63,270 nt of DNA from Cyanobium sp. T1B-Tous. Lineage in GTDB: Bacteria; Cyanobacteriota; Cyanobacteriia; PCC-6307; Cyanobiaceae. Each line of letters begins with the position of its first letter. Positions within the stretch are counted from its first letter, which is position 1. Positions 45,785-54,879 of this stretch are shown here, piece after piece. The translations under genes were made by a program, and so were the position numbers. The notes under the pieces are model-generated. The model saw nothing but the letters and a program-made list of their open reading frames with translations, was not told the DNA's origin and did not search any database. The stretch lies in contig NZ_JAGQBE010000007.1 in NCBI RefSeq assembly GCF_024345475.1, positions 1 to 63,270 of the forward strand. The letters run 5' to 3'.

Positions 45785-47236
45785 ATGGCCCAAGTCCCTA
45801 TCGCTCGCGGCGGTCCCACCCCGCTGGCTGTCTTTGATCGATTCCGCACCGAGGTGCTCGCCAAGGTTCAGGAGCCTGAACTGAAGCGGTACGCCGTGAT
45901 GCTGCTCGCCTTCGGTGCTGGCCTGCTGCCGCTGATGGCCGGGTCTGCCAAGGCTGCCTTGGCCAAGGTGCCCACGGACGGTGCCGACACCCTGCTGATG
46001 CTGATGGGTTCAGCCCTGGTGCTCCTGATGACACCGGGCCTGGCGTTCTTCTACGGCGGCTTCACCCGCGCCAAGAACGTGCTCAACACGATGATGATGA
46101 GCTTCTTCCTGATGGGGCTCATCGGGGTGGTGTGGGTGGTGCTCGGCTACTCCCTCTCCTTCGACACCGGTTTCGGCAGTCCCTTCATTGGTGGCCTCGG
46201 CCAGATGTGGCTCAACGGTGTGGGCGGTGAGCTGGGTGACGGTCCGCTGGCAGATGGATTTGCCATCTCGGCGTCCTCGTTCGCCCTCTTCCAGGGCATG
46301 TTCGCGATCATCACCCCCGCCCTGATTTCCGGCGCCCTGGTGGAGCGGATCAACTTCAAGGCCTGGTTCTGGTTTGCCCTGCTCTGGAGCCTGTTCATCT
46401 ACTGCCCCATGTGCAAGATGGTGTGGGGCGGGGGCTACATCGGTCCCTTCGGTGAAATCGGCGCCATCGACTTCGCCGGCGGCACCGTGGTGCACATCGC
46501 CGCCGGTGTGGCCGCGCTGGTGGCCACCGCCATCGTGGGCCCCCGCAGCAGCTGGCCCGAGAACAAGCGTCCTCCCCACAACGTGCCCTTCATCCTGTTG
46601 GGCGCCGGTCTGCTCTGGTTCGGCTGGTTTGGTTTCAACGGCGCCAGCTACTTCGCCGCCAAGGGAGCTGGCCTCTCCTTCCTCACCACCACCCTGTCGG
46701 CGTCCACAGCCCTGCTCACCTGGTGCCTGATTGACTGGTTCCGCGATGGCAAACCCACCGCCGTGGGCGCTGCCACCGGTGCGGTGGCCGGCCTGGTGGG
46801 CATCACCCCTGCCGCCGGCTTTGTCTACATGCCCCAGGCGCTGATCATCGGCGCAGCCACCGCCATCGCCTGCTACATCGCCGTTCAGGTGAAGGCGGCC
46901 ATCAACTTTGATGACTCCCTCGATGCCTACGCCGTCCACGGTGTGGGTGGCACGGTGGGAGCCCTGCTCACCGGCGCCCTGGCCATCCCGGCCCTGGTGC
47001 CAGCCGACTACTTCCCCAAGTCGGCGGAGATCCTGGCCAGCGGCGGCAACACCGCCCTGTTCATCGCCCACGTCAAGGCCGTGCTGATCAGCTACGGCTT
47101 TGTGGGAATCGGCACCGCGATCATCCTCTGGATCGTCGGCGCCCTGGTGGGCCTGCGGGTCACCCCCGACCAGGAAGAACGCGGCCTCGACTTCGTCGCC
47201 CATGGCGAAGAGGCCTACGACCCCATGACCTATTGA
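45785..47236 (+). CDS. amt: Ammonium transporter (Amt family)
   Basis: 483 residues. Trimeric channel for ammonium uptake in the plasma membrane. After an N-terminal segment with a signal-like helix, about eleven membrane helices follow. Hallmarks are DTLLMLMGSALVLLMTPGLAFFYGG, the pore histidines in VHIAAGVAAL and YAVHGVGGTVGAL, and FGWFGFNGAS. A GGAG-type ribosome binding site lies about 14 nt before the ATG. It is followed 10 nt later by a PII gene, an arrangement typical of glnK-amtB units. Confidence 0.97.
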   Translation: MAQVPIARGGPTPLAVFDRFRTEVLAKVQEPELKRYAVMLLAFGAGLLPLMAGSAKAALAKVPTDGADTLLMLMGSALVLLMTPGLAFFYGGFTRAKNVLNTMMMSFFLMGLIGVVWVVLGYSLSFDTGFGSPFIGGLGQMWLNGVGGELGDGPLADGFAISASSFALFQGMFAIITPALISGALVERINFKAWFWFALLWSLFIYCPMCKMVWGGGYIGPFGEIGAIDFAGGTVVHIAAGVAALVATAIVGPRSSWPENKRPPHNVPFILLGAGLLWFGWFGFNGASYFAAKGAGLSFLTTTLSASTALLTWCLIDWFRDGKPTAVGAATGAVAGLVGITPAAGFVYMPQALIIGAATAIACYIAVQVKAAINFDDSLDAYAVHGVGGTVGALLTGALAIPALVPADYFPKSAEILASGGNTALFIAHVKAVLISYGFVGIGTAIILWIVGALVGLRVTPDQEERGLDFVAHGEEAYDPMTY

Positions 47237-47246
47237 GCCGCCAGCC

Positions 47247-47585
47247 ATGAAACAGATCACTGCTGTCATCCGCCCAGCCAAGGTGGATGCTGTCAAAACC
47301 GCCCTCGTGGCCATCGACGTGGTGGGCATGACCATCAACGATGTGCGCGGCTTCGGCCGCCAGAAAGGCCAGGTGGAGCGCTACCGCGGCAACGCCTTCA
47401 CGGTGGACTTCCTGCCGAAGGTGCGCATCACCGCCGTCGTGGCTGACGACAAGGTGGAAGCGGCCATCACCGCCATCTCCGAGGCGGCCCGAACCGGTGA
47501 GATCGGCGACGGCAAGATCTTCGTGAGTGCGGTCGAAACCGCCATTCGCATCCGCACCGGCGAACGCGGCGACGCCGCCCTCTGA
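47247..47585 (+). CDS. PII-family signal protein with altered T-loop (GlnK-like)
   Basis: 112 residues. PII proteins read ATP/ADP and 2-oxoglutarate and control Amt and other targets. The fold and nucleotide motifs are normal (MTINDVRGFGRQKGQVERYRG near 28-48, GEIGDGKIFV, RTGERGDAAL). The T-loop tip reads YRGNAFTVDF: residue 49 is Asn, not Ser, and residue 51 is Phe, not Tyr, so neither the cyanobacterial phosphorylation site nor the proteobacterial uridylylation site exists. The position right behind amt suggests a dedicated transporter-blocking PII, distinct from the main GlnB. Confidence 0.93.
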   Translation: MKQITAVIRPAKVDAVKTALVAIDVVGMTINDVRGFGRQKGQVERYRGNAFTVDFLPKVRITAVVADDKVEAAITAISEAARTGEIGDGKIFVSAVETAIRIRTGERGDAAL

Positions 47586-47593
47586 GGGCCACG

Positions 47594-47616
47594 AGCCCCC
47601 CATCCGGGGGGCTTTT
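47594..47616 (+). terminator. Intrinsic terminator of the amt-PII unit
   Basis: AGCCCCCC (47594-47601) and GGGGGGCT (47606-47613) form an 8-bp stem with a 4-nt loop, followed by TTT. It lies 9 nt after the PII stop. Confidence 0.75.
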
Positions 47617-47667
47617 GCTTCGCGGAGCCAACAGGCGAGTGAACGGGGAGGAGTGAGCGGGGAGGAC

Positions 47668-48207
47668 TCAAATGGGCCGATAGCCAAACCAATCCGGCAC
47701 CTGGCTCGGGTTGAGGCCCTCGGGGTGGGGCTCCAGCTGCACGTGCCAGCGCTCACCGCCCAGCAACTCCAACTGCTCGATCGCCAGACAATCGTCCACC
47801 GCGCAGAGGTCGTCCTTGTGCTGGTGCAAGGCGCCCTGCAGCCACTGGCGCTTGGCCGCTGCCTTGGCCGCCTGGGGCGAGCGGGCCACCACCAGGCCGA
47901 AGTGGTGCAACTCGGCCAGGCAGTCGGGGCGGTAGGCGCCCAGGTTCACAAACCAGAGCCGCTCGGGCCGGGGCGCGGACGGCTCGCGCCCGAGGCGCAC
48001 CGCCCAGCCATCCACCGCCCGCACCGCCAGGTAGGCATCCAGGTGCAAACCCTGACGCGTCCCGAACCACTGGCACCGCAGCTCCGGGATCACCGCCTCG
48101 ATCGTGGCGCCGGCCACAAAGCGCACGTCATGGAGTTCGACGTGGCAGCCCGGTGCACGGCCACCCAGCACCACCAGAAACAGACTTGGGCTTAGGGCTT
48201 GGACCAA
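47668..48207 (-). CDS. DUF1543 domain protein
   Basis: 179 residues from a TTG at 48207; the frame also has an ATG at 48246 which would overlap the divergent methyltransferase start. Begins SLFLVVLGGRAPGCHVELHD, then VRFVAGATIEAVIPELRCQWFG, the pattern I recall for DUF1543; a second similar half follows (ERLWFVNLGAYRPDCLAELHHFGLVVA), so it is likely a two-repeat fold. The function is unknown. Confidence 0.78.
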   Translation of the reverse strand: MVQALSPSLFLVVLGGRAPGCHVELHDVRFVAGATIEAVIPELRCQWFGTRQGLHLDAYLAVRAVDGWAVRLGREPSAPRPERLWFVNLGAYRPDCLAELHHFGLVVARSPQAAKAAAKRQWLQGALHQHKDDLCAVDDCLAIEQLELLGGERWHVQLEPHPEGLNPSQVPDWFGYRPI

Positions 48208-48244
48208 CCTGGGCTGAGCAGAATGAACAGGTTGCCGAGCGCCC

Positions 48245-48955
48245 ATGGACTTCTTTGAAAACCAATGGAGCACCTATAAAACAATCGTGCAACACGACTT
48301 CATGCACCATCGGGCCCTGGTTGGGGCGGTGGAGCAGGTTCTGAAGCACTACTGCGATGGGGCCCCGGCTGGGCACCGCCCCCACTTTGTCGACCTGGGC
48401 TGTGGCGATGCCGACCCCCTGGCGGCCGTTCTACGGGACCTCCCCCTCGGTTCGCTCCTGGGTCTGGATCAGGCCTCCTCCGTCCTGCCTCTGGCTGCCC
48501 AAGCCCTGGGGGAGGTGCCCTATCCCTGTGACTGGATTCAGGGTGAGCTGCTGGAGTGGGCCACAGCGGCAACGCCACACACCAATCCGGTTGACATCCT
48601 CTATTCCTCCTTCGCCATCCACCACCTGGATGGGGAGAGCCAAGAGGCCTTCCTGGCAGGGGTTCGCAAGAAGATCAATCCCAAAGGCATGTTTCTCTGG
48701 GCGGACATTTTTCGGGAACCCGGTGAATCGGTGGACGACTTTCGACTGCGCTACACCCAACGGATGAGCGACCACTGGGGGGGTGCCCTCCAGCCGCAGC
48801 AACTGGCCGAGGCCTGCTTCCATGTGAGTCATTACGACCTGCCCGCGGACCGAGCCACCATCGGCACCACAGCCCTCAAGCAGGGCTGGGCCCTGTCCTG
48901 GATCTGGGCTGGACCCGACCAGGCCGAAGCGCTGGCGGTGCTCACGCCGGCCTAG
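48245..48955 (+). CDS. Class I SAM-dependent methyltransferase
   Basis: 236 residues. Motif I VDLGCGDADPLAAVL (about 48-62), acidic loop LLGLDQASS, motif IV VDILYSSFAIHHLDGES and motif VI-like INPKGMFLWADIF match small-molecule methyltransferases of the methyltransf_12/25 type. The substrate is unknown. The ATG at 48245 is supported by MDFFENQWSTYKTIVQHDFM, a common N-terminal helix in this group. Confidence 0.82.
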   Translation: MDFFENQWSTYKTIVQHDFMHHRALVGAVEQVLKHYCDGAPAGHRPHFVDLGCGDADPLAAVLRDLPLGSLLGLDQASSVLPLAAQALGEVPYPCDWIQGELLEWATAATPHTNPVDILYSSFAIHHLDGESQEAFLAGVRKKINPKGMFLWADIFREPGESVDDFRLRYTQRMSDHWGGALQPQQLAEACFHVSHYDLPADRATIGTTALKQGWALSWIWAGPDQAEALAVLTPA

Positions 48956-50254
48956 CTAGCTGTGCTCGCGCAGGAAGGTGATCGTGCCCTCCAGCTCCTC
49001 GGCGAAGCGGTCGATCTCGGCGGGGCTGGTGGTGAAACTGAGGCTGGCGCGGGCTGAGCCGGGGATGCCGTAGAGGCGATGCAGGGGCTGGGTGCAGTGA
49101 TGGCCACTACGGATGCAGATGCCGGCCGAATCGAGCAGCGCCGCAATGTCGTTGGCATGCAGACCATCCACCGTGAAGGCGGCCAAGGCGCCCCGATCGG
49201 GCTGTTGCTCCGGAGTGGGGCCGAGGATTCGCACGCCCTCGATCGCCCGCAGGCGATCAAACAACTGGCGGGTGAGCACCTGCTCCCAGGCATGGATGCG
49301 CTCGAGGCCCAGGGCGTTGAGGTAGTCGAGGGCGGCACCCATGCCGATCGCCTCGCCGATGGCCGGCGTCCCCGCTTCGAATTTGTGGGGCAGCTCGGCC
49401 CAGCTGCTGTGATCCAAGTAGACGTCCTGGATCATCTCGCCGCCACCCAGGAAGGGGGGCATGGCCTCGAGCAGGGCCTCCCGGGCCCAGAGGAAGCCCA
49501 TGCCGGTGGGCCCGCACAGCTTGTGGGAACTGCCCACGAGGAAGTCAGCGCCAAGGGTGGTCACATCCACCGGCAGGTGGGCCAGGCTCTGACAGGCATC
49601 CACCAGCAGCAGGGCCCCGGCGGCATGGGCCAGGGGAGCGATCTGGGCGATCGGGTTGAGGCAGCCGAGGGTGTTGCTCACCTGCACCAGGCTCACCAAC
49701 TTGGTGCGCTCCGAGAGTTGGCGCCGCAGGTCATCGCCATCGAGCTCACCGGTGTCGGTGAGGCCCACATGGCGCAACACGCAGCCGGTACGGGCCGCCA
49801 GCAGCTGCCAGGGCACCAGGTTGGAGTGGTGCTCCATCACCGTGAGCAGCACCTCGTCGCCGGGGCGCAGGTTGGCCTCACCCCAGCTGCGGGCCACCAG
49901 ATTGATCGCCTCGCTGGCGTTGCGGGTGAACACGATCTCCCGCGGACTGGCCGCCCCCACGAAGGCGGCAGTCTTGGCCCGGGCCCCTTCAAACCCCTCG
50001 GTGGCGCGGGCGCTGAGCTGGTGGGCGCCGCGATGCACGTTGGCGTTGTCGTGGTCGTAGTAGTGCTGCAGGGCCGCCAGCACCTGGCGGGGCTTCTGGC
50101 TGGTGGCGGCGTGATCCAGGTAGATCAGGGGCTGACCCAGGCAGGCCGTCTGGGCCAGCAGGGGGAAATCGGCCCGGGTGAGGGCGGCAAGATCGGGCGC
50201 CGCGGCCACGGCATCGGCTCCGGGGGTGGGCGGGGAGGCGGCGGTCATGGTCAT
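48956..50254 (-). CDS. sufS: Cysteine desulfurase SufS
   Basis: 432 residues. A PLP enzyme that takes sulfur from cysteine for Fe-S cluster assembly. The PLP lysine is in VGSSHKLCGPTGMGFLW, the active-site Cys in SGHHCTQPL and the cofactor His in VMEHHSN. A variable N-terminus of about 25 residues precedes the fold. It is the last gene of the suf operon; its ATG overlaps the sufD stop by 4 nt. Confidence 0.97.
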   Translation of the reverse strand: MTMTAASPPTPGADAVAAAPDLAALTRADFPLLAQTACLGQPLIYLDHAATSQKPRQVLAALQHYYDHDNANVHRGAHQLSARATEGFEGARAKTAAFVGAASPREIVFTRNASEAINLVARSWGEANLRPGDEVLLTVMEHHSNLVPWQLLAARTGCVLRHVGLTDTGELDGDDLRRQLSERTKLVSLVQVSNTLGCLNPIAQIAPLAHAAGALLLVDACQSLAHLPVDVTTLGADFLVGSSHKLCGPTGMGFLWAREALLEAMPPFLGGGEMIQDVYLDHSSWAELPHKFEAGTPAIGEAIGMGAALDYLNALGLERIHAWEQVLTRQLFDRLRAIEGVRILGPTPEQQPDRGALAAFTVDGLHANDIAALLDSAGICIRSGHHCTQPLHRLYGIPGSARASLSFTTSPAEIDRFAEELEGTITFLREHS

Positions 50255-51363
50255 GGGCGCTCCGGCAGCAGCAGCTGCAGGGGATGGCAGGCCGCAGCGC
50301 CCGCCGGCAACTCCCGCAGCACCTCCTCGCAGTAGCCGCGCAGCAGCAACTTGGAGGCCTGGTCAGCCCCGATGCCCCGGCTCTGCAGATAGAACAGTTC
50401 GTTCTGTTGCAGACGGCTCACGGTGGCCCCGTGGGCGCATTTCACATCGTCCGCCACGATTTCCAGCTCGGGCTTGGTGTCCACCCGGGCGCGCTCCGAG
50501 AGCAGCAAGCTGCGGCTGAGCTGGGCGGCGTTGGTCTGCTGCGCCTGCCGGGGCACCCGCACCGCCCCGTTGAACACACTGCGGCCGGCGCCATCGGCCA
50601 CCACTTTGTGGAGCTGGTCGAGCTCGCCCTCGGGGCCCCCGAAGCTCACCTGGCTGTGGGTATCCGCCAGTTCCTGGCCATCCACCAGCTGCAGGGCCCG
50701 CAGACGGGTTTGGGCGGCCCCCTCGATCTGACACACCCGGGGTTCCAGCCGGCTGAGTCCCCAGCCCCCCACGGCCGTGGTGAGCTTCAGCTCACTGGCA
50801 GGGGCCTGGCTGATCGCCAGGTGGCTGAGCAGGCTGGCGCGGGCATCACCGGCGGCCAGCACGCCGAGGTTGAGGCGGGCGCCACGGGCCAGCTGGGCCA
50901 GGGTCACCAGGCTGGTGGCATTGGCTCCCCGGGAGGAGTGGTGCAGCAACAGCTCCAGGCTGGCCCCCTCCTCCAGCACCAGCAGCAGCTGCAGCGCCAG
51001 CAGCCCGGGGCCGTCGCCGGCATCGAGCTGGAGCTGGAGGGGGCCGGCGGCTCCGCTCACCCGCAGCGCCAGGCCATGGGGCGACGCACCCTGGTTGAGC
51101 CGCACCGTCCAGGCGGCCGCACTCCCGGTGGCCTGCAGGGTCTGATCACGAAGGGTTGGGACCTCGGCCCCAGCCAGACGGGTCACGCCGGCGGGAAGAA
51201 CGACATGGGCCAAGGGGTCGGAGCCACCCCAGAACTGGGGGGCAACGGCCTGCAGGGCCGCCAGGTCGGTGAAGCGCCAATCCTCCTGACGGCGTCCGGG
51301 CAGGGGCTCCCCCGCCAGAGCGGCCAACCACTCAGCGGTTGCCGGCAACGCGACAGCTGGCAT
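50251..51363 (-). CDS. sufD: Fe-S cluster assembly protein SufD
   Basis: 370 residues. Scaffold partner of SufB and SufC. The C-terminal beta-helix carries LEIVADDVKCAHGATVSRL and the invariant LFYLQSRGI region. The N-terminal part is poorly conserved, as usual (RRQEDWRFTDLAAL is the recognisable start motif). The start codon overlaps the sufC stop by 1 nt. Confidence 0.95.
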   Translation of the reverse strand: MPAVALPATAEWLAALAGEPLPGRRQEDWRFTDLAALQAVAPQFWGGSDPLAHVVLPAGVTRLAGAEVPTLRDQTLQATGSAAAWTVRLNQGASPHGLALRVSGAAGPLQLQLDAGDGPGLLALQLLLVLEEGASLELLLHHSSRGANATSLVTLAQLARGARLNLGVLAAGDARASLLSHLAISQAPASELKLTTAVGGWGLSRLEPRVCQIEGAAQTRLRALQLVDGQELADTHSQVSFGGPEGELDQLHKVVADGAGRSVFNGAVRVPRQAQQTNAAQLSRSLLLSERARVDTKPELEIVADDVKCAHGATVSRLQQNELFYLQSRGIGADQASKLLLRGYCEEVLRELPAGAAACHPLQLLLPERP

Positions 51364-52178
51364 CAGGCCACCTCCACCGGTTCGCGCTCACCGGTGGCCT
51401 CGAGGTTGGCCAACTCCTGATCCACCCAGTCGTAGCCGGTGCGCTCCAGCTCCAGGGCCAGCTCCTTGCCACCGGTGCGCAGGATCCGGCCCGCGGCCAT
51501 CACGTGCACGTAGTCGGGGGTGATCAGATCCAGCAGGCGCTGGTAGTGGGTGATCAGCAGGGTGGCGTTGTCGGGACCCGCCAACTGGCTGACCCCGTCG
51601 GCCACAATCCGCAGCGCATCGATATCGAGGCCGGAATCGGTCTCGTCGAGGATGGCCACCAGGGGCTCGAGCAGCGCCATCTGCAGAATCTCGTTGCGCT
51701 TCTTCTCGCCGCCGGAGAAGCCTTCATTGACGCTCCGCTCCAGAAAGGCGGGATCCATCTGCACCACCTTGAGCCGCTCCCGCACCAGATCCTCAAAGGC
51801 AAAGGTGTCGAGTTCGTCCTCACCCCGCTCAGCCCGGCGGGCATTGGTGGCCACCCGCAGAAACTCCAGGTTGCTCACCCCGGGAATCTCCACCGGGTAC
51901 TGAAACCCCAGGAACAGGCCGATGCGGGCCCGTTGCTCCGGGTCGAGCTCCAGCAGGTCAGCCCCCCGGTAGGTCACCGATCCCGCCGTGACGGTGTACG
52001 CGGGATGGCCCGCCAGCACCTTGGAGAGGGTGCTTTTGCCACTGCCGTTGCGGCCCATCACCGCATGGATTTCACCGGCACGCAGGGTCAGGTTGACGCC
52101 TTTGAGAATCGGCTGGTCCTCCACACGGGCGTGGAGATCCCGGATCTCAAGCAGCAGGGGGGCGTCGGGACGGATCAC
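51363..52178 (-). CDS. sufC: Fe-S cluster assembly ATPase SufC
   Basis: 271 residues from a GTG at 52178. A soluble ABC ATPase of the SufBCD scaffold: Walker [12 protein letters not shown]-loop [10 protein letters not shown], signature [11 protein letters not shown], Walker [16 protein letters not shown] and H-loop ITHYQRLL. It begins 47 nt after sufB. Confidence 0.97.
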   Translation of the reverse strand: MIRPDAPLLLEIRDLHARVEDQPILKGVNLTLRAGEIHAVMGRNGSGKSTLSKVLAGHPAYTVTAGSVTYRGADLLELDPEQRARIGLFLGFQYPVEIPGVSNLEFLRVATNARRAERGEDELDTFAFEDLVRERLKVVQMDPAFLERSVNEGFSGGEKKRNEILQMALLEPLVAILDETDSGLDIDALRIVADGVSQLAGPDNATLLITHYQRLLDLITPDYVHVMAAGRILRTGGKELALELERTGYDWVDQELANLEATGEREPVEVA

Positions 52179-52225
52179 GGAGGGCAGTCAGAGGAAACAA
52201 CAGAACACAGATGGGAACCGGGACG

Positions 52226-53665
52226 TCAGCCCACGGATCCCTCGAGCTTGAGGGCCAGCAACTTGTCGGCCTCGGCGGCGAACTCCATCGGCAGCTGGTT
52301 GAAGACGTCGCGGCAGAAGCCACTGACCATCATCGACACCGCCTCTTCAAAGCCAATGCCCCGAGTCTGGAGATAGAAGAGCTGGTCGGCGGAGATGCGG
52401 CAGGTGCTGGCCTCATGCTCCACCGCCGCATCGGGCTGCTGGGAGCGAATGTAGGGATAGGTGTTGGCCGCAGCCTGGTCGCCGATCAACATCGAATCGC
52501 ACTGGCTGTAGTTCTTGGCACCCACAGCCTTGGGACCGATCTGAACCAGGCCGCGGTAACTGTTGGAGGAATGGCCTGCGCTGATCCCCTTGCTCACGAT
52601 CGTGGAGCGGGTGCGGGGGCCCACGTGGATCATCTTGGTGCCCGTGTCGGCCTGCTGGCGGTTGTTGGTGAGGGCCACGGAATAGAACTCACCCACGGAA
52701 TCGGCCCCCTGCAGAACGCAGCTGGGATATTTCCAGGTGATCGCCGAACCGGTTTCCACCTGGGTCCAGCTGATGCGGCTGCGGTCGCCGCGGCACTGGC
52801 CGCGCTTGGTCACAAAGTTGTAGATCCCGCCGACACCATTTTCATCGCCGGCATACCAATTCTGCACCGTGGAGTATTTGATGGACGCGTCGTCCAACAC
52901 CACCAGTTCCACCACGGCCGCATGCAGCTGGTTGGTGTCAAACATCGGCGCCGTACACCCTTCCAGGTAGCTCACGGACGCCCCCTCTTCGGCCACGATC
53001 AAGGTGCGCTCAAACTGACCCGTATCCGCCGAGTTAATGCGGAAGTAGGTGGAAAGCTCCATCGGGCACTCCACGCCCTTGGGAATGAAGACAAACGAGC
53101 CGTCACTGAAAACGGCCGAGTTGAGCGCAGCGAAGTAGTTGTCGTTGCTGGGGACAACCGTGCCCAAATACTGCTCAATCAGATCGGGGTGCTCCTTCAC
53201 CGCTTCGCTGATGGAGCAGAAAATGACCCCATGCTCGGCCAGCTTTTCCCTGTAGGTGGTGGCAATCGAAACGCTGTCAAACACCGCATCGACGGCCACA
53301 TTGGAGAGGCGCTTCTGCTCGCTGAGCGGGATTCCCAGCTTTTCAAAAGTTTCCAGCAGCTTGGGATCCACCTCGTCGAGGCTGGCTTTTTTCTCCTGCT
53401 GCTTGGGCGCCGCGTAATAGATGATGTTCTGGTAATCGATCCCCGGATACCCCAGGGCCGCCCAGTTGGGCTCGTCCATCTGCAGCCACTGGCGGTAGGC
53501 CCGCAGGCGGAAGGCCAACAAAAAGTCGGGCTCGTCCTTTTTCGAGGAGATCAATCGCACCACGTCCTCACTGAGGCCCTTGGCGATCTTTTCGGTTTCG
53601 ATGTCGGTAACGAAGCCGTGCTTATACGGCTGCGAAACCAGATCGCCAACGGTTGCGGTGCTCAT
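52226..53665 (-). CDS. sufB: Fe-S cluster assembly scaffold SufB
   Basis: 479 residues, the usual length. The beta-helix core includes [46 protein letters not shown], and [21 protein letters not shown], with Cys/His residues used in nascent cluster formation. It starts at ATG 53665 ([18 protein letters not shown]), 14 nt after the stop of ftrC. Confidence 0.97.
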   Translation of the reverse strand: MSTATVGDLVSQPYKHGFVTDIETEKIAKGLSEDVVRLISSKKDEPDFLLAFRLRAYRQWLQMDEPNWAALGYPGIDYQNIIYYAAPKQQEKKASLDEVDPKLLETFEKLGIPLSEQKRLSNVAVDAVFDSVSIATTYREKLAEHGVIFCSISEAVKEHPDLIEQYLGTVVPSNDNYFAALNSAVFSDGSFVFIPKGVECPMELSTYFRINSADTGQFERTLIVAEEGASVSYLEGCTAPMFDTNQLHAAVVELVVLDDASIKYSTVQNWYAGDENGVGGIYNFVTKRGQCRGDRSRISWTQVETGSAITWKYPSCVLQGADSVGEFYSVALTNNRQQADTGTKMIHVGPRTRSTIVSKGISAGHSSNSYRGLVQIGPKAVGAKNYSQCDSMLIGDQAAANTYPYIRSQQPDAAVEHEASTCRISADQLFYLQTRGIGFEEAVSMMVSGFCRDVFNQLPMEFAAEADKLLALKLEGSVG

Positions 53666-53679
53666 CGCGGTCAGCCGAC

Positions 53680-54033
53680 TCAGCCGGCAGTAAGGGCTTT
53701 CACGTCATCCAGGGAAATCGTCTGCTGCTCCCCACGGAATGGGTTGTCTTCCGTGAGGAAGAGCATGCAGTGGCACTCCTTGCGCTCCCGCATCGGCACG
53801 CAGGGGCAGTTCCAGAACGCCTGGGACACCTCGGCCTCCTTGTCTTCGTAGTGACGGCAAGGGCACAGGGCGCCACCGAGCTCGTCCTTGTGCTTGGCCA
53901 GACCGGCCAGCACCACGGCCGTGACTCCGGGATCGCTGCAGAAATAGGTGCCGGTGCGCTGGGCGTAGGTCTCGGCGAACTTGCGGATCACCTCCAGGCT
54001 GTCGGAGGTCGGGCTGGCCGCGGCGTCGGACAT
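53680..54033 (-). CDS. ftrC: Ferredoxin-thioredoxin reductase catalytic chain
   Basis: 117 residues. Transfers electrons from photosynthetic ferredoxin to thioredoxin by a [4Fe-4S] cluster plus a disulfide. The full cysteine pattern CPC-x16-CPC-x8-CHC is present, with CPCRHYEDK and [14 protein letters not shown]. It is the first gene of the suf operon and lies next to the SufR operator, so its expression is probably tied to Fe-S status (inference). Confidence 0.96.
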   Translation of the reverse strand: MSDAAASPTSDSLEVIRKFAETYAQRTGTYFCSDPGVTAVVLAGLAKHKDELGGALCPCRHYEDKEAEVSQAFWNCPCVPMRERKECHCMLFLTEDNPFRGEQQTISLDDVKALTAG

Positions 54034-54088
54034 GGCTCGAAGGGGGTGGTGATCGGAACGCGAAGAGACCCTGGTGCGGAAGGGCCTA

Positions 54089-54114
54089 GTTACGAAACAC
54101 GAGCGTTTCGTTAC
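54089..54114. promoter_or_regulatory. Putative SufR operator between ftrC-suf and sufR
   Basis: GTTACGAAAC (54089-54098) and GTTTCGTTAC (54105-54114) form an inverted repeat with a 6-nt spacer and one mismatch between the arms. The core AAC-N6-GTT agrees with the CAAC-N6-GTTG type of SufR site. It lies 56 nt from the ftrC start and about 80 nt before the sufR start, placed to control both. Confidence 0.65.
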
Positions 54115-54192
54115 CTTGACGAGCCTAGGGCACGGGCCCGGGCACTGGCGTCAGCCCATCCCCAACCACCGTGGGGACGTGGCATCGTGTGG

Positions 54193-54879
54193 ATGTCGGC
54201 GACTGCCATGGGCGCCATCCCCCAGATGTCTCATCCGCCAGCCGAATCGGCGCCCACCAGGGAGGCAGCCCTCACCGTGCTGTTGCGCCAGGGCGAAGCC
54301 ACTGCGGGCGAGCTGGCCGACCACCTCACGGTGTCGGTGCAGGTGATGCGCCGTCACTTGCGCAGTTTGGAAGATGACGGTCTGGTGGAAGCCAGCCCAG
54401 CCCAGGAAGGCCCGGGGCGGCCCAGCAACCGCTGGCGCCTCACCATCAAGGGACAAGGACACTTTCCCGATGGCAGCGACCATTTCGCCCTCGGCCTGCT
54501 GCAGTCGATGGCCGGCAACCTGCCGGCAGAAACCCTGCAGAAGCTGCTGGAACAGCAGGCCCTGCAGCAGGCCACCGTCTACCGCGGGCGGATCGGCGAT
54601 GGACCGCTCGCCCAACGGCTGGATCGGCTCGTGGAGCTGCGCCGTCAGGAGGGCTACGTGGCGGAGTGCAGCCCGGATCCCGACCACGACCAGGCCTGGG
54701 TGATCAGTGAATTTCACTGCTCCGTGATGCGCATTGCCGAACAGTTCCCCTGCGTCTGCGACCAGGAGTTGCAGCTGATCCGCCACACCTTTCCCGACTG
54801 CCAGGTGGACCGGGTGCATTGGCGGCTGGAGAAGGGCCACTCCTGCGGTTTCCGCCTGATCCCCAGCTGTGACGGCTGA
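54193..54879 (+). CDS. sufR: Fe-S biogenesis transcriptional repressor SufR
   Basis: 228 residues from ATG 54193 (ATG 54208 or 54226 also possible). A DeoR-like winged helix-turn-helix at about 17-75 (ATAGELADHLTVSVQVMRRH) is followed by an effector domain. The C-terminal cysteines follow C-x12-C-x13-C-x14-C, exactly the SufR [4Fe-4S] ligand spacing. It represses suf genes when clusters are sufficient and probably itself through the shared operator. Confidence 0.96.
   Translation: MSATAMGAIPQMSHPPAESAPTREAALTVLLRQGEATAGELADHLTVSVQVMRRHLRSLEDDGLVEASPAQEGPGRPSNRWRLTIKGQGHFPDGSDHFALGLLQSMAGNLPAETLQKLLEQQALQQATVYRGRIGDGPLAQRLDRLVELRRQEGYVAECSPDPDHDQAWVISEFHCSVMRIAEQFPCVCDQELQLIRHTFPDCQVDRVHWRLEKGHSCGFRLIPSCDG

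Noticed and set aside
46010-47338. 442-codon antisense frame opposite amt
   Set aside because: His/Glu/Gly-rich shadow; the plus-strand gene is an unmistakable ammonium transporter.
49079-50335. 418-codon plus-strand frame opposite sufS
   Set aside because: Shadow of the SufS coding strand, no domain features.
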